This document shows positions 1-9,435 of a stretch of 60,678 bases of DNA, one piece after another (position 1 is the first letter of the stretch; every line of letters starts with the position of its first letter). Made by a program: the position numbers and the translations under genes. The notes under the pieces were generated by a model that ran no database searches, was not told the DNA's origin, and saw only the letters and a program-made list of their open reading frames with translations. This DNA comes from Betaproteobacteria bacterium (GTDB lineage: Bacteria > Pseudomonadota > Gammaproteobacteria > Burkholderiales > Rhodocyclaceae): assembly GCA_016208415.1 (NCBI GenBank), contig JACQYB010000071.1, positions 1 through 60,678 on the forward strand, written 5' to 3'.

Positions 1-68
1 CGAGACAGGCGCTCAAGCTCGGATATCACTTCTGCCGTACACGACAACTCAACCGCTACTCGTGCCAT
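1..68 (-). CDS. IS630-like transposase, N-terminal 22 residues only
   Basis: An ATG on the minus strand at 68-66 opens a frame running off the window edge. It begins M-A-R-V and contains an E-L-E-R-L segment, which resembles the first helix of the helix-turn-helix region in IS630-family transposases. Only 22 codons are visible, so the DDE catalytic domain cannot be checked. The family call rests on this short resemblance and on the AT-rich flank. Confidence 0.45.
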   Translation of the reverse strand, partial: MARVAVELSCTAEVISELERLS

Positions 69-135
69 GAACCACCCCCTTCTACCAAGCGGAGTGGGTA
101 TCATAATACTATCGCCTGTTAATGCAATTAAACAC
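1..135 (-). mobile_element. End of an IS630-family-like insertion sequence (partial)
   Basis: The window opens inside a minus-strand transposase start, followed outward by an AT-richer stretch unlike the GC-rich neighbours. The element probably ends just before the TA dinucleotide at 136-137; IS630/Tc1 elements duplicate a TA target. The other end and the second terminal repeat lie outside the window, so the boundary is inferred. It sits about 40 bases past the stop of the RDD-family gene, so it does not break that gene. Confidence 0.55.
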
Positions 136-175
136 TAGCGCGGTGGCCGTGCGCAAGGGGGCGCGTGCCGACAGG

Positions 176-625
176 TCATCCGCCCTTGCCGCAATCCACG
201 ATGCGGGTGCCCGCAAGGCGGTCGTGGAGGAACTGGCGTTCGGGGTCGAACAGCGCCCACACCAGCCCGGCGCCGCCGAACAGCAGCGACGGCCAGCTCA
301 GGCAATAGCGCAGCAGTGCCTGGTGCAGCGAGGGCGCCCGGCCGCTGGCGGCATCGACGACACGCATTCGCCAGGTCTGCATGGCCAGGGTCTGGCCGCC
401 GCGACACCAGTACCACGTGAAGTAGGCGCCCAGTACCACGAAGATGTGCAGCCAAGCGGCCCAGCCCGGCACGCTTACCTGCCATATCGCACCGAGGATC
501 AGGTGGGGAACCAGGAAGGTCAGGGCGAGCACGCCCACCAACAACAACGCTTCGTAGAGGATGCCGGCAAGACGGCGGCGGATGGAGGCAAGGTTCGGCC
601 GGGGCGCCCCCGCGGCGGACTTCAT
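176..625 (-). CDS. RDD-family membrane protein
   Basis: A 149-residue small integral membrane protein of the RDD family (named for conserved Arg-Asp-Asp residues); several members are linked to ion or solute transport, but the role here is unknown. The N-terminal RRLAGILYEALLL segment, a middle block with GQTLAMQTWRMRVVD and the C-terminal RQFLHDRLAGTRIV are the family signatures, and three to four hydrophobic stretches are visible. I chose the ATG at 625 because the frame upstream is low-complexity Pro/Arg/Ala and overlaps the DUF3106 gene. It lies five bases after that gene's stop and is probably the last gene of the sigma factor operon. Confidence 0.85.
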   Translation of the reverse strand: MKSAAGAPRPNLASIRRRLAGILYEALLLVGVLALTFLVPHLILGAIWQVSVPGWAAWLHIFVVLGAYFTWYWCRGGQTLAMQTWRMRVVDAASGRAPSLHQALLRYCLSWPSLLFGGAGLVWALFDPERQFLHDRLAGTRIVDCGKGG

Positions 626-629
626 CCGG

Positions 630-1205
630 CTAGCGGCCCGCTTGCGGTTGAGCGGAGGGCGACTCGCCGGAAGTGCCGGAAGCGGGGGCCGTCGTCCGGG
701 GCGCGCTGCTCCCCCCGGTAATGGCTCGCGTGTCGCGGGGCGCAATGGGCACCGTCGCACCCGGACGCGCGCCGGGGGTGACGACTCGCGGCGGCGCTTC
801 GCGCTTCAGGCGGTGCTTCTCCTCGTCCGGCAGGCTGTAGTACTCCTCCCACTTCTGCTTGAGCACGTCGCGCTGTTCAGGCGGCACCTTCTGCATGCTC
901 TTGAAGCGTGTTCGCGCAGCGCTGCGTTCTTCGGGACTGAGGTCGGCCCAGCCGCGCATGCGTGATTGCAGGCGTTGCTGTTCGTCAAGGGACATCCGCG
1001 GATAGCTCGCGGCCACGCCCAGCCACTTGCGTCGACGCGTGTCGTCAAGACGGTTCCACTCTTCGGCAAGCGGCGCGAGCGCTTCTTTCTGCTGGGGCGA
1101 CAACTGCGCCCAGGAAGGAACCTGTAGATCGGTCAGTCCCGCCGCCAGCGGAATGGCGGCCAATGCCAGCGCCAGTCCTATTGCTGCGAGGAATGCTGGA
1201 GCCAT
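630..1205 (-). CDS. DUF3106 domain protein, exported
   Basis: A 191-residue protein with an N-terminal signal-like hydrophobic segment (about residues 4-23, AFLAAIGLALALA). A charged Trp-rich helical region follows (about 25-130, repeated W-x-x-L-x-P-E/Q-x-R patterns such as WAQLSPQQKEAL and WADLSPEERSA), typical of DUF3106, then a low-complexity Pro/Ala/Thr tail. The function is not established; the repeated pattern resembles other periplasmic stress-related helical proteins. The start overlaps the end of the DUF3619 gene by 28 bases, so the two are probably translationally coupled with the ECF sigma factor upstream. Confidence 0.8.
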   Translation of the reverse strand: MAPAFLAAIGLALALAAIPLAAGLTDLQVPSWAQLSPQQKEALAPLAEEWNRLDDTRRRKWLGVAASYPRMSLDEQQRLQSRMRGWADLSPEERSAARTRFKSMQKVPPEQRDVLKQKWEEYYSLPDEEKHRLKREAPPRVVTPGARPGATVPIAPRDTRAITGGSSAPRTTAPASGTSGESPSAQPQAGR

Positions 1206-1567
1206 GCGTCGAAACCGCGATCGAGGTAGGCGTCCACGGGCAGGTCGTCGCTGAGCAGCGCCACATCCACCTCACCAAGTTCCATCGCCGTTTCCACGCT
1301 GTTCCAGAAGGACACGCCGGCCACTCCCAGAACCACGCCCACCAGCACCACGACGGTGCGGGCCAGCGGCAGGATCGGGTCGATGGAGAAGCCGCCATGA
1401 CCCGCAATGCCGAGACGAGCGCTCGGACGATGGCGGGCCAGTGCCTTCTGGCGAGCTTGAAACAGCCGATCCGCCGTGGGGCGGTCGATTGCTTCGCAGC
1501 TGGCGTTCAGAAGATGACGGATGCGCTGGGCAAGATCTCCGTTCCGTGGGAAATCATTGTCGTTCAT
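1178..1567 (-). CDS. DUF3619 family protein, candidate anti-sigma partner
   Basis: A 129-residue protein with a cytoplasmic N-terminal helix region (RIRHLLNASCEAI), one predicted membrane segment around residues 68-88 (ARTVVVLVGVVLGVAGVSFW) and an acidic tail (LLSDDLPVDAYLDRGF). This one-membrane-segment layout right after an ECF sigma gene is typical of an anti-sigma or sigma-modulating protein; the regulatory role is inference, the DUF3619 match is recalled. Its ATG overlaps the sigma factor stop by four bases, so expression is coupled. Confidence 0.75.
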   Translation of the reverse strand: MNDNDFPRNGDLAQRIRHLLNASCEAIDRPTADRLFQARQKALARHRPSARLGIAGHGGFSIDPILPLARTVVVLVGVVLGVAGVSFWNSVETAMELGEVDVALLSDDLPVDAYLDRGFDAWLQHSSQQ

Positions 1568-2124
1568 AGTTGTATACCTCTGGCTCTTAGAGCCGCGGCC
1601 AAGGCATGCGTGGCACGGGAGCAGTGCGTCTTCACGCTACCTTCTGAACAGCCCATGGTGGCCGCGGTTTCCGCGATATCCATGTCCTCCCAGTAACGCA
1701 TCAGGAAGGCCTCGCGTTGACGCGTCGGCAGGCGGGAGATCTCCTGCTCGATGATGGCCATGATCTGGGATTGTTCCAGCCTCCCATGGGGCGTGTCCGC
1801 CAACTTCGACACGTTTTCCACCGGGAGGGTTTCCAGCGGATCGGAGTCTTCGTCGTCGTCGCCGGAGAAGGCTGACAGCAGTGTGGTCCAAAGGGAGCGG
1901 ACCTTGGAGCGGCGGAAGTAATCCCGGATGACGTTCTGCAGGATGCGCTGGAACAGCATCGGAAACTCGTCGGCGGGCCTGCCGCCGTACTTCTCGGCAA
2001 GCCTCATCATGGCTTCCTGTACCGCATCCAGCGCCGCCTCCTCGTCGCGCACGGCGAACATCGCCTGCTTGAAGGCCCGCCGCTCGACACTGGCGAGGAA
2101 GTCTGAGAGTTCGTTTCGGGTCGC
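1564..2124 (-). CDS. RNA polymerase ECF-type sigma-70 factor
   Basis: It directs RNA polymerase to a dedicated promoter set. Region 2 is seen around AFKQAMFAVRDEEAALDAVQEAM and the RILQNVIRDYFRR helix; region 4 as LPTRQREAFLMRYWEDMD followed by the helix-turn-helix SEGSVKTHCSRATHAL. A roughly 35-residue acidic linker (SGDDDEDSDPLETLP) separates them. No ATG exists upstream in frame. I place the start at a CTG (2124-2122), preceded by AGGA seven bases away and followed by A-T-R-N-E-L-S-D-F, where I recall homologues beginning. The open frame continues to a TTG at 2211, and intermediate TTG or GTG starts are possible. It heads the operon with DUF3619, DUF3106 and RDD. Confidence 0.85.
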   Translation of the reverse strand, partial: ATRNELSDFLASVERRAFKQAMFAVRDEEAALDAVQEAMMRLAEKYGGRPADEFPMLFQRILQNVIRDYFRRSKVRSLWTTLLSAFSGDDDEDSDPLETLPVENVSKLADTPHGRLEQSQIMAIIEQEISRLPTRQREAFLMRYWEDMDIAETAATMGCSEGSVKTHCSRATHALAAALRARGIQL

Positions 2125-2192
2125 CAGAGAATGGTCCTGGGGCGGAAACTGGATTTCCTGGAACAAGGCCGCCGATGCAAAGCAGCTCACGC

Positions 2193-2222
2193 CTTGACCA
2201 AGCTGGGTCAAGCCGTTAATGT
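2193..2222 (+). promoter_or_regulatory. Candidate ilvI promoter overlapping an inverted repeat
   Basis: TTGACC (2194-2199) and TAATGT (2217-2222) are 17 bases apart and point toward ilvI. The -35 is part of a perfect 7-base inverted repeat, CTTGACC (2193-2199) and GGTCAAG (2206-2212), that could be an operator between the divergent sigma factor gene and ilvI. The -10 match is weak. Confidence 0.35.
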
Positions 2223-2260
2223 TACACGCTTTTCGGGCACAGGTGGCTCAGGGGAAAGAC

Positions 2261-3967
2261 ATGGTCGTGACGGGTGCCGAAGTCGTAGTGAAGTGCCTCC
2301 AGGAAGAGAATATCGAGTATGTTTTCGGATATCCCGGTGGCGCAGTCCTGCACATCTATGACGAATTGTTCAAGCAGGACAAGGTTCGTCACGTGCTCGT
2401 GCGACATGAGCAGGCGGCGGTGCACGCCGCCGACGGCTACGCCCGATCCACCGAGAAAGTGGGCGTGGCGCTGGTGACATCCGGGCCGGGGGTGACCAAT
2501 GCCGTCACCGGCATTGCCACGGCCTACATGGATTCCATCCCCCTGGTGGTGATCACCGGCCAGGTGCCCACCGCGGCCATCGGCCTGGACGCGTTTCAGG
2601 AGGTGGATACCGTCGGCATCACGCGCCCGTGCGTCAAGCACAACTTCCTGGTCAAGAACGTCGAGGACATCGCCCCGACCATCAAGAAGGCTTTCTATCT
2701 CGCACGTACCGGGCGGCCCGGGCCCGTGCTGGTGGACATTCCCAAGGACGTGACGGCCCAGCGCTGCGAGTACGACTACCCCAGGTCGGTGGCGATGCGC
2801 TCCTACAATCCGGTGGTGAAGGGGCACCAGGGTCAGATCAAGAAGGCGGTGCAGTTGCTGCTGGAAGCCCGGCGGCCCATGGTCTATGCGGGCGGTGGCG
2901 TCATCCAGTCCAACTCCTCCGAGAAACTGGTGAAGCTGGTGCGCATGCTGGGGTTTCCATGTACCAACACGCTCATGGGGCTGGGCGGTTATCCGGCCAC
3001 CGACCGCCAGTTCGTGGGCATGCTGGGGATGCATGGCACCTACGAGGCCAACATGGCCATGCAGTACTCGGACGTGTTGCTGGCCATCGGCGCGCGCTTC
3101 GACGATCGCGTCATCGGCGATCCGGCGCACTTCGCGCAGGTGCCGCGCAAGATCATCCATATCGACATCGATCCGTCGTCCATCTCCAAGCGGGTGAAGG
3201 TGGATATCCCCATCGTCGGCAATGTCTCGGATGTGCTCGACGACGTGTTGCGGCTGATCGAGTCCGCGACATCGCGCCCCGACGGCGAGGCGCTGGCGGC
3301 CTGGTGGGCGCAAATCGAGGAGTGGCGCGGTCGTGACTGCCTGAAGTACGACCGCGCCAGCCCCATCATCAAGCCCCAGTACGTCATCGAGAAGTTGTGG
3401 GAAGTGACCGGGGGCGATGCCTTCGTCACGTCCGATGTGGGCCAGCACCAGATGTGGGCGGCGCAGTTCTACAAGTTCGACAAGCCGCGGCGCTGGATCA
3501 ACTCCGGTGGCCTGGGCACCATGGGCTTCGGCCTGCCGGCGGCGATGGGGGTGCAACTGGCGCACCCGGGATCCGCCGTGGCGTGCGTGACCGGCGAGGG
3601 GTCGATCCAGATGTGCATCCAGGAGTTGGGTACGTGCAAGCAGTTCCGCCTGCCCCTCAAGATCGTCAACCTCAACAACCGCTATCTCGGCATGGTGCGC
3701 CAGTGGCAGGAACTGTTCCATGGCAACCGCTACTCCGGGTCCTACATGGATTTCCTGCCGGACTTTGCCAGGCTTGCCGAGGCCTACGGGCACGTGGGCA
3801 TCACCGTGGAGAGCCCGTCCGACGTTGAGGGCGCCCTCCAGGAAGCCTTCGAGCGCAAGAACGAACTGGTGTTCCTGGACATCAAGGTGGACCAGACCGA
3901 GAACGTCTATCCCATGGTCCTGGGCGGCAAGGGACTGACCGAAATGATCCTTTCCGAAGATCTCTAG
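2261..3967 (+). CDS. ilvI: Acetolactate synthase, large (catalytic) subunit
   Basis: Condenses two pyruvates, or pyruvate and 2-oxobutyrate, in the first common step of valine, leucine and isoleucine synthesis, using thiamine diphosphate, FAD and Mg. The 568-residue length is normal. The N-terminal domain shows VFGYPGG and the catalytic Glu in RHEQAAVHAADG; the C-terminal domain has the cofactor site as GEGSIQM followed by LNNRYLGMVRQWQ. The usual GDG motif reads GEG here, a conservative change I recall from other betaproteobacteria. I chose the ATG at 2261, preceded by AGGGG; an ATG at 2219 would add 14 residues. It is followed 20 bases later by ilvN and then ilvC. Confidence 0.96.
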   Translation: MVVTGAEVVVKCLQEENIEYVFGYPGGAVLHIYDELFKQDKVRHVLVRHEQAAVHAADGYARSTEKVGVALVTSGPGVTNAVTGIATAYMDSIPLVVITGQVPTAAIGLDAFQEVDTVGITRPCVKHNFLVKNVEDIAPTIKKAFYLARTGRPGPVLVDIPKDVTAQRCEYDYPRSVAMRSYNPVVKGHQGQIKKAVQLLLEARRPMVYAGGGVIQSNSSEKLVKLVRMLGFPCTNTLMGLGGYPATDRQFVGMLGMHGTYEANMAMQYSDVLLAIGARFDDRVIGDPAHFAQVPRKIIHIDIDPSSISKRVKVDIPIVGNVSDVLDDVLRLIESATSRPDGEALAAWWAQIEEWRGRDCLKYDRASPIIKPQYVIEKLWEVTGGDAFVTSDVGQHQMWAAQFYKFDKPRRWINSGGLGTMGFGLPAAMGVQLAHPGSAVACVTGEGSIQMCIQELGTCKQFRLPLKIVNLNNRYLGMVRQWQELFHGNRYSGSYMDFLPDFARLAEAYGHVGITVESPSDVEGALQEAFERKNELVFLDIKVDQTENVYPMVLGGKGLTEMILSEDL

Positions 3968-3987
3968 ATACTACGGGCCACAACAAC

Positions 3988-5575
<1,588 letters not shown>

Positions 5576-5671
5576 CCCGTTTGTGGAGCCGCCCCGCGCG
5601 GGCGCCCGCATCCGTCCGGCGCCCGGGCTGCGGGCGCCGGCAGTCGCATCTCTTCCGGGACATCACGCCCC

Positions 5672-6313
5672 ATGGACTATCCCCATCCCATCATTGCCCG
5701 CGAGGGCTGGCCCTTCATCGCCATCGCAGCCGTTGCGGCCCTGCTGGCGACCGTCGTGGCCGGCGTGGCCTGGAGCCTGCCGCTGTGGCTGGTGGTGGTC
5801 TTCGTCGTGCAGTTCTTCCGCGACCCGCCGCGGAGGGTGCCGGGCGACAGCCGTAGCGTCCTGTCGCCGGCGGACGGGCGCATCGTGGTGGTGGAGCGCT
5901 GTCGCGACCCTTACCTGGATCGCGACAGCGTCAAGCTCAGCGTGTTCATGAACGTGTTCAACGTTCATTCCAATCGCAGCCCTGTGGACGGCCAGGTGCG
6001 CCAGGTGTGGTACCACCCGGGCAAGTTCCTCAACGCCGATCTCGACAAGGCCTCGCTTGAGAACGAACGCAATGCGCTGTGGCTCACCACCGTGGATGGC
6101 CACGACATTACCTGCGTGCAGGTGGCGGGCCTGATCGCCCGGCGCATCCTGTGTTACGTGCGCGCCGGTGATGCGCTCGCGCGGGGGCAGCGCTACGGGT
6201 TCATTCGCTTCGGTTCGCGCCTGGACGTCTATGTGCCGGTGGAGGCGCGCGTGCGCGTGGCCATCGGCGAAAAGGTCCGTGCCACGGAGACGGTGCTCGC
6301 CGAGCTTGCGTGA
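5672..6313 (+). CDS. psd: Phosphatidylserine decarboxylase (short, archaeal-type/PSD-A)
   Basis: Decarboxylates phosphatidylserine to phosphatidylethanolamine with a pyruvoyl group. It is a 213-residue proenzyme of the short class, not the roughly 300-residue E. coli type. A membrane-associating hydrophobic region lies at residues 14-48, [10 protein letters not shown] follows, and the family SPADG segment is at 65-69. The autocleavage site is Gly181-Ser182 in [11 protein letters not shown]; Ser182 would become the pyruvoyl prosthetic group. It is 95 bases after ilvC and about 95 before pssA, the enzyme making its substrate. Confidence 0.95.
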   Translation: MDYPHPIIAREGWPFIAIAAVAALLATVVAGVAWSLPLWLVVVFVVQFFRDPPRRVPGDSRSVLSPADGRIVVVERCRDPYLDRDSVKLSVFMNVFNVHSNRSPVDGQVRQVWYHPGKFLNADLDKASLENERNALWLTTVDGHDITCVQVAGLIARRILCYVRAGDALARGQRYGFIRFGSRLDVYVPVEARVRVAIGEKVRATETVLAELA

Positions 6314-6408
6314 GCCGCCGGGCGTTCCCGCACGCCGCTGCCCCAGGCCCGTGACGGGGCCGTTCGGGTAGAATGGCCGTCGTACGTCCGCCGCTACCCG
6401 AATACACC

Positions 6409-7179
6409 ATGCCGGTCATCCGTCCGCGCAAGACCCTGATGAATCCCGAATTGCGCCGGCGGGGCATCTACATCCTTCCCAACCTGTTTACGACCGCCGC
6501 ACTGTTCGCCGGCTTCTATGCCATCGTGCAGGCCATGAACGGGCTTTACGAGCATTCGGCGGTGGCCATCTTCGTGGCCATGGTGCTGGACGGGCTGGAC
6601 GGCCGTGTGGCGCGGCTCACCCGCACCCAGAGCGCCTTCGGCGCCGAGTACGATTCCCTGTCCGACATGGTCTCCTTCGGCGCCGCCCCAGCCCTGGTGG
6701 TGTATGAATGGGCGCTCAAGGGCATGGGCAAGCTGGGGTGGATCGCCGCCTTCATCTATTGTGCCGGGGCGGCGCTGCGCCTGGCGCGCTTCAACACCAC
6801 CCTCGAGGTGCTGGACAAACGCTACTTCCAGGGCCTGCCCAGCCCGGCCGCGGCGGCGCTCGTGGCCGGACTGGTGTGGGTCCTCCAGGACAATGGCCTG
6901 GGCGGCGAGGAGATGCGCTGGTACGCGTGCGCGCTGACCATGTTTGCCGGGCTGACCATGGTGAGCAATTTCCGCTACTACAGTTTCAAGGACATCAACC
7001 TGCGGCGAAGCGTGCCCTTCATGGTGCTGATCGGGCTGGTGATGGTGTTCGTGCTCATCTCGAGCTATCCGCCCGGAGTGTTGTTTGCGCTTTTTCTGGC
7101 GTATGCGGTATCGGCCTACGTACTCGCCGGATGGCACCTGATCCGGCAGTGGCGCCGGCCGCGCACGCCCTTGCCATGA
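6409..7179 (+). CDS. pssA: CDP-diacylglycerol-serine O-phosphatidyltransferase
   Basis: Makes phosphatidylserine from CDP-diacylglycerol and serine in the inner membrane and supplies the adjacent psd. About 256 residues with multiple membrane helices. The CDP-alcohol phosphatidyltransferase motif is complete: DGLDGRVARL, then G and two Asp in FGAEYDSLSD. I prefer the ATG at 6409 (M-P-V-I-R-P-R-K), which matches where I recall homologues beginning; an in-frame ATG at 6373 adds 12 residues. The TGA stop is embedded in the promoter for the downstream leuA leader, directly after its -35 box. Confidence 0.93.
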   Translation: MPVIRPRKTLMNPELRRRGIYILPNLFTTAALFAGFYAIVQAMNGLYEHSAVAIFVAMVLDGLDGRVARLTRTQSAFGAEYDSLSDMVSFGAAPALVVYEWALKGMGKLGWIAAFIYCAGAALRLARFNTTLEVLDKRYFQGLPSPAAAALVAGLVWVLQDNGLGGEEMRWYACALTMFAGLTMVSNFRYYSFKDINLRRSVPFMVLIGLVMVFVLISSYPPGVLFALFLAYAVSAYVLAGWHLIRQWRRPRTPLP

Positions 7180-7199
7180 GGCTGCAAACGACTTATATT
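7171..7199 (+). promoter_or_regulatory. Strong sigma-70 promoter for the leuA leader
   Basis: TTGCCA at 7171-7176 and TATATT at 7194-7199 each match five of six consensus bases and are separated by exactly 17 bases. The -35 overlaps the pssA stop. The predicted transcript start, about 7205-7207, coincides with the ATG of the leucine-rich leader peptide. Confidence 0.7.
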
Positions 7200-7206
7200 G
7201 GCTGCC

Positions 7207-7317
7207 ATGTGTGACCGTATGTCCGTTCTCGCGCCTCCCCCCCGTCTCGCCGGCCTTCTGCCCGCGCAGTTTCTGCTGCGCGCCACGCTTCGGCCGCTGC
7301 TGCGCCTCGCGCGCTAA
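7207..7317 (+). CDS. Leucine-rich leader peptide, candidate leu attenuator
   Basis: A 36-codon frame ends in TAA at 7315-7317, about 90 bases before leuA. Ten of 36 residues are Leu, clustered as Leu-Leu pairs in the second half (AGLLPAQFLLRA, then RPLLRLAR). Leader peptides rich in the end product control leu operons by attenuation in enterics; the role here is inferred. The promoter directly upstream predicts a transcript starting at or next to the ATG, so translation would be leaderless; a second ATG at 7219 is an alternative start. GC-rich DNA favours Leu codons by chance, which limits certainty. Confidence 0.5.
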   Translation: MCDRMSVLAPPPRLAGLLPAQFLLRATLRPLLRLAR

Positions 7318-7349
7318 ATATCTCCCCCCTACAATTCAGAGTACTTTCG

Positions 7350-7371
7350 CCGCCGGCCCAACTGCCGGTGG
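7350..7371 (+). promoter_or_regulatory. Hairpin between the leader peptide and leuA
   Basis: CCGCCGGC (7350-7357) pairs with GCCGGTGG (7364-7371), eight base pairs with one G-U, around a 6-base loop, some 20 bases before the leuA ribosome site. A copy of the self-complementary GCCGGC inside the leader (7249-7254) could pair with the left arm (7352-7357) and form a competing structure. No U-tract follows, so if it regulates, it would not be a classical intrinsic terminator. Confidence 0.4.
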
Positions 7372-7404
7372 GATGCGTGTCCCCCATTCCAGCAGGAGAA
7401 GACC

Positions 7405-8949
7405 ATGGCTGACCAGTTGATCATCTTCGACACCACCTTGCGCGATGGCGAACAAAGCCCGGGGGCCTCCATGACCCGCGACGAGAAGCTGCGCATCGCC
7501 CGCCAACTGGAGCGGATGCGGGTGGATGTGATCGAGGCGGGCTTTCCGGCCGCCTCGCCCGGCGACTTCGAAGCGGTTCGCGCCGTGGCCGAGGCCATCA
7601 AGGATTCCACGGTCTGCGGACTCGCCCGCGCGAGCGAAAACGACGTCCGCCGGGCTGGCGATGCGCTGAAGCCCGCGCGCTCCGGGCGCATCCACACCTT
7701 CATCGCCACCAGCCCGATCCACATGGAGAAGAAGCTGCGCATGACGCCCGACCAGGTGGTGGAGCAGGCGGTGAAGGCGGTGGGCTGGGCTTCGGAATAC
7801 ACCGACAACATCGAATTCTCCGCCGAGGACGCGGGGCGGTCCGACATCGATTTCCTGTGCCGGGTGTTCGAGGCGGTGATCGCCGCCGGGGCCACCACCC
7901 TCAACGTGCCGGATACCGTCGGCTACAACGTACCCGAGCAGTTTGCGCATACCCTCCGCACCCTGCGCGAGCGCGTGCCCAACTCCGACAAGGTCGTGTG
8001 GTCCGTCCACTGCCACAACGATCTCGGCCTGGCGGTGGCCAACTCCCTGGCTGCGGTACGCGCCGGTGCCCGGCAGGTGGAATGCACCGTCAACGGCCTG
8101 GGCGAACGGGCCGGCAATGCTGCACTGGAAGAAATCGTCATGGCGGTGCGCACCCGCCGTGACATCTTCGGCTGCGAGACGCGGCTAGACCTCACGCAGA
8201 TCGTGCCGGCTTCCAAGCTGGTATCCGGCATCACCGGCTTTACCGTGCAGCCCAACAAGGCCATTGTCGGCGCCAACGCCTTTGCACACGAATCCGGCAT
8301 CCACCAGGACGGCGTGCTCAAGCATCGCGAAACCTACGAGATCATGCGTGCCGAGGACGTGGGCTGGAACTCCAACAAGTTGGTCATGGGCAAGCACTCG
8401 GGGCGCAACGCCTTCCGCACCCGGCTGCAGGAACTGGGGATCGTCATCGAGTCGGAAGAACATCTCAACCACGCCTTCGCCCGCTTCAAGGAGCTTGCCG
8501 ACAAGAAGCACGAGATCTTCGACGAGGACATCCAGGCGCTCATCTCCGACGAGACGGTCACCCCCGACCACGAGCACTTCAAGCTGGTGTGGATGAAATT
8601 CGGCTCCGAGACCGGGGAGTCGCCCCACGCGCGGGTGACCGTGTCGGCGGGTGGCGAGGAACGCCAGGCCGAGGCCCAGGGGAGCGGGCCGGTGGATGCG
8701 GCCTTCAGGGCCATCGACAGCATCGTCGCCGCCGGGACCCAGTTGCTGCTGTATTCCGTCAACAGCATCACCACCGGCACCGACGCCCAGGGCGAGGTTA
8801 CGGTTCGCCTATCCAAGGACGGGCGCATCGTCAATGGGCAGGGTGCGGACACCGATATCGTGGTGGCCTCCGCGAAGGCCTACCTCAACGCCCTCAACAA
8901 GCTGCAGTCGGGGCGGCTGCGGGTCAATCCCCAGGCGGAAACGGTGTAG
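7405..8949 (+). CDS. leuA: 2-isopropylmalate synthase
   Basis: Condenses acetyl-CoA with 2-oxoisovalerate, the committed step of leucine synthesis. 514 residues, the long bacterial LeuA type. The N-terminal HMGL-like TIM barrel opens with [16 protein letters not shown]; the metal site includes the [14 protein letters not shown] block. A helical linker follows, with the [18 protein letters not shown] motif, then the C-terminal allosteric leucine-binding domain (about residues 395-510). The ATG at 7405 follows AGGAGAAGACC. The preceding leader suggests regulation by leucyl-tRNA supply. No leuCDB follows; those genes must be elsewhere. Confidence 0.97.
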   Translation: MADQLIIFDTTLRDGEQSPGASMTRDEKLRIARQLERMRVDVIEAGFPAASPGDFEAVRAVAEAIKDSTVCGLARASENDVRRAGDALKPARSGRIHTFIATSPIHMEKKLRMTPDQVVEQAVKAVGWASEYTDNIEFSAEDAGRSDIDFLCRVFEAVIAAGATTLNVPDTVGYNVPEQFAHTLRTLRERVPNSDKVVWSVHCHNDLGLAVANSLAAVRAGARQVECTVNGLGERAGNAALEEIVMAVRTRRDIFGCETRLDLTQIVPASKLVSGITGFTVQPNKAIVGANAFAHESGIHQDGVLKHRETYEIMRAEDVGWNSNKLVMGKHSGRNAFRTRLQELGIVIESEEHLNHAFARFKELADKKHEIFDEDIQALISDETVTPDHEHFKLVWMKFGSETGESPHARVTVSAGGEERQAEAQGSGPVDAAFRAIDSIVAAGTQLLLYSVNSITTGTDAQGEVTVRLSKDGRIVNGQGADTDIVVASAKAYLNALNKLQSGRLRVNPQAETV

Positions 8950-8978
8950 CGGGTGGTTGGGGCGGGAAGGGCCGGAGC

Positions 8979-9329
8979 CTATGCGCCCCGGCCCGCGGCC
9001 GTCAGGCGCGCGAAGCCCACGCAGGCGGCGAAGAAGACCAGCGACAGGGCCACCTCCAGCCATGCCAGCGCCACGGAGGGGCCGCGATCCGAGGTAGCGC
9101 GTACCAGCCCTTCGGCCAGGTAGGCCATGGCCAGCATGCTGGACCACTGGTGGGTGTAGCGCCGCCCGCGCAGGATGCCGAACAGCGGCGCCAGCAGCGG
9201 CACGACCTTCAACACCATCCACGAGCCGCCGGGACGCAGCGGCGCCAGCCACAGTTCCCAGGCCGTGCACAATGCGATCAGTCCGATGAGGCTGACCGAC
9301 GCGGCCAGGTTGAAAGCGCGGGGCGTCAC
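8979..9329 (-). CDS. DUF2069 family membrane protein
   Basis: A 116-residue protein with four hydrophobic segments and the DUF2069 core: VLKVVPLLAPLFGILRGRRYTHQWSSML (key pieces LLAPLFGILRGRRYT and YLAEGLVRA). Function is unknown. In many proteobacteria such genes stand alone or near wrbA; here it follows a PilZ-like gene on the same strand and converges on leuA across 29 bases. Confidence 0.85.
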   Translation of the reverse strand: MTPRAFNLAASVSLIGLIALCTAWELWLAPLRPGGSWMVLKVVPLLAPLFGILRGRRYTHQWSSMLAMAYLAEGLVRATSDRGPSVALAWLEVALSLVFFAACVGFARLTAAGRGA

Positions 9330-9435
9330 CGGCCGCCAGCCGTCACGACACCATCCCGGGGCCGGCCAGCCAGTCGGGCGGACACCTCGCCGCGCGGCGG
9401 CACTTTTCGCACGGAACCGGGATTTCTCTCATGGT

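Noticed and set aside
2222-3793. 523-codon minus-strand frame opposite ilvI
   Set aside because: Antisense shadow without family motifs.
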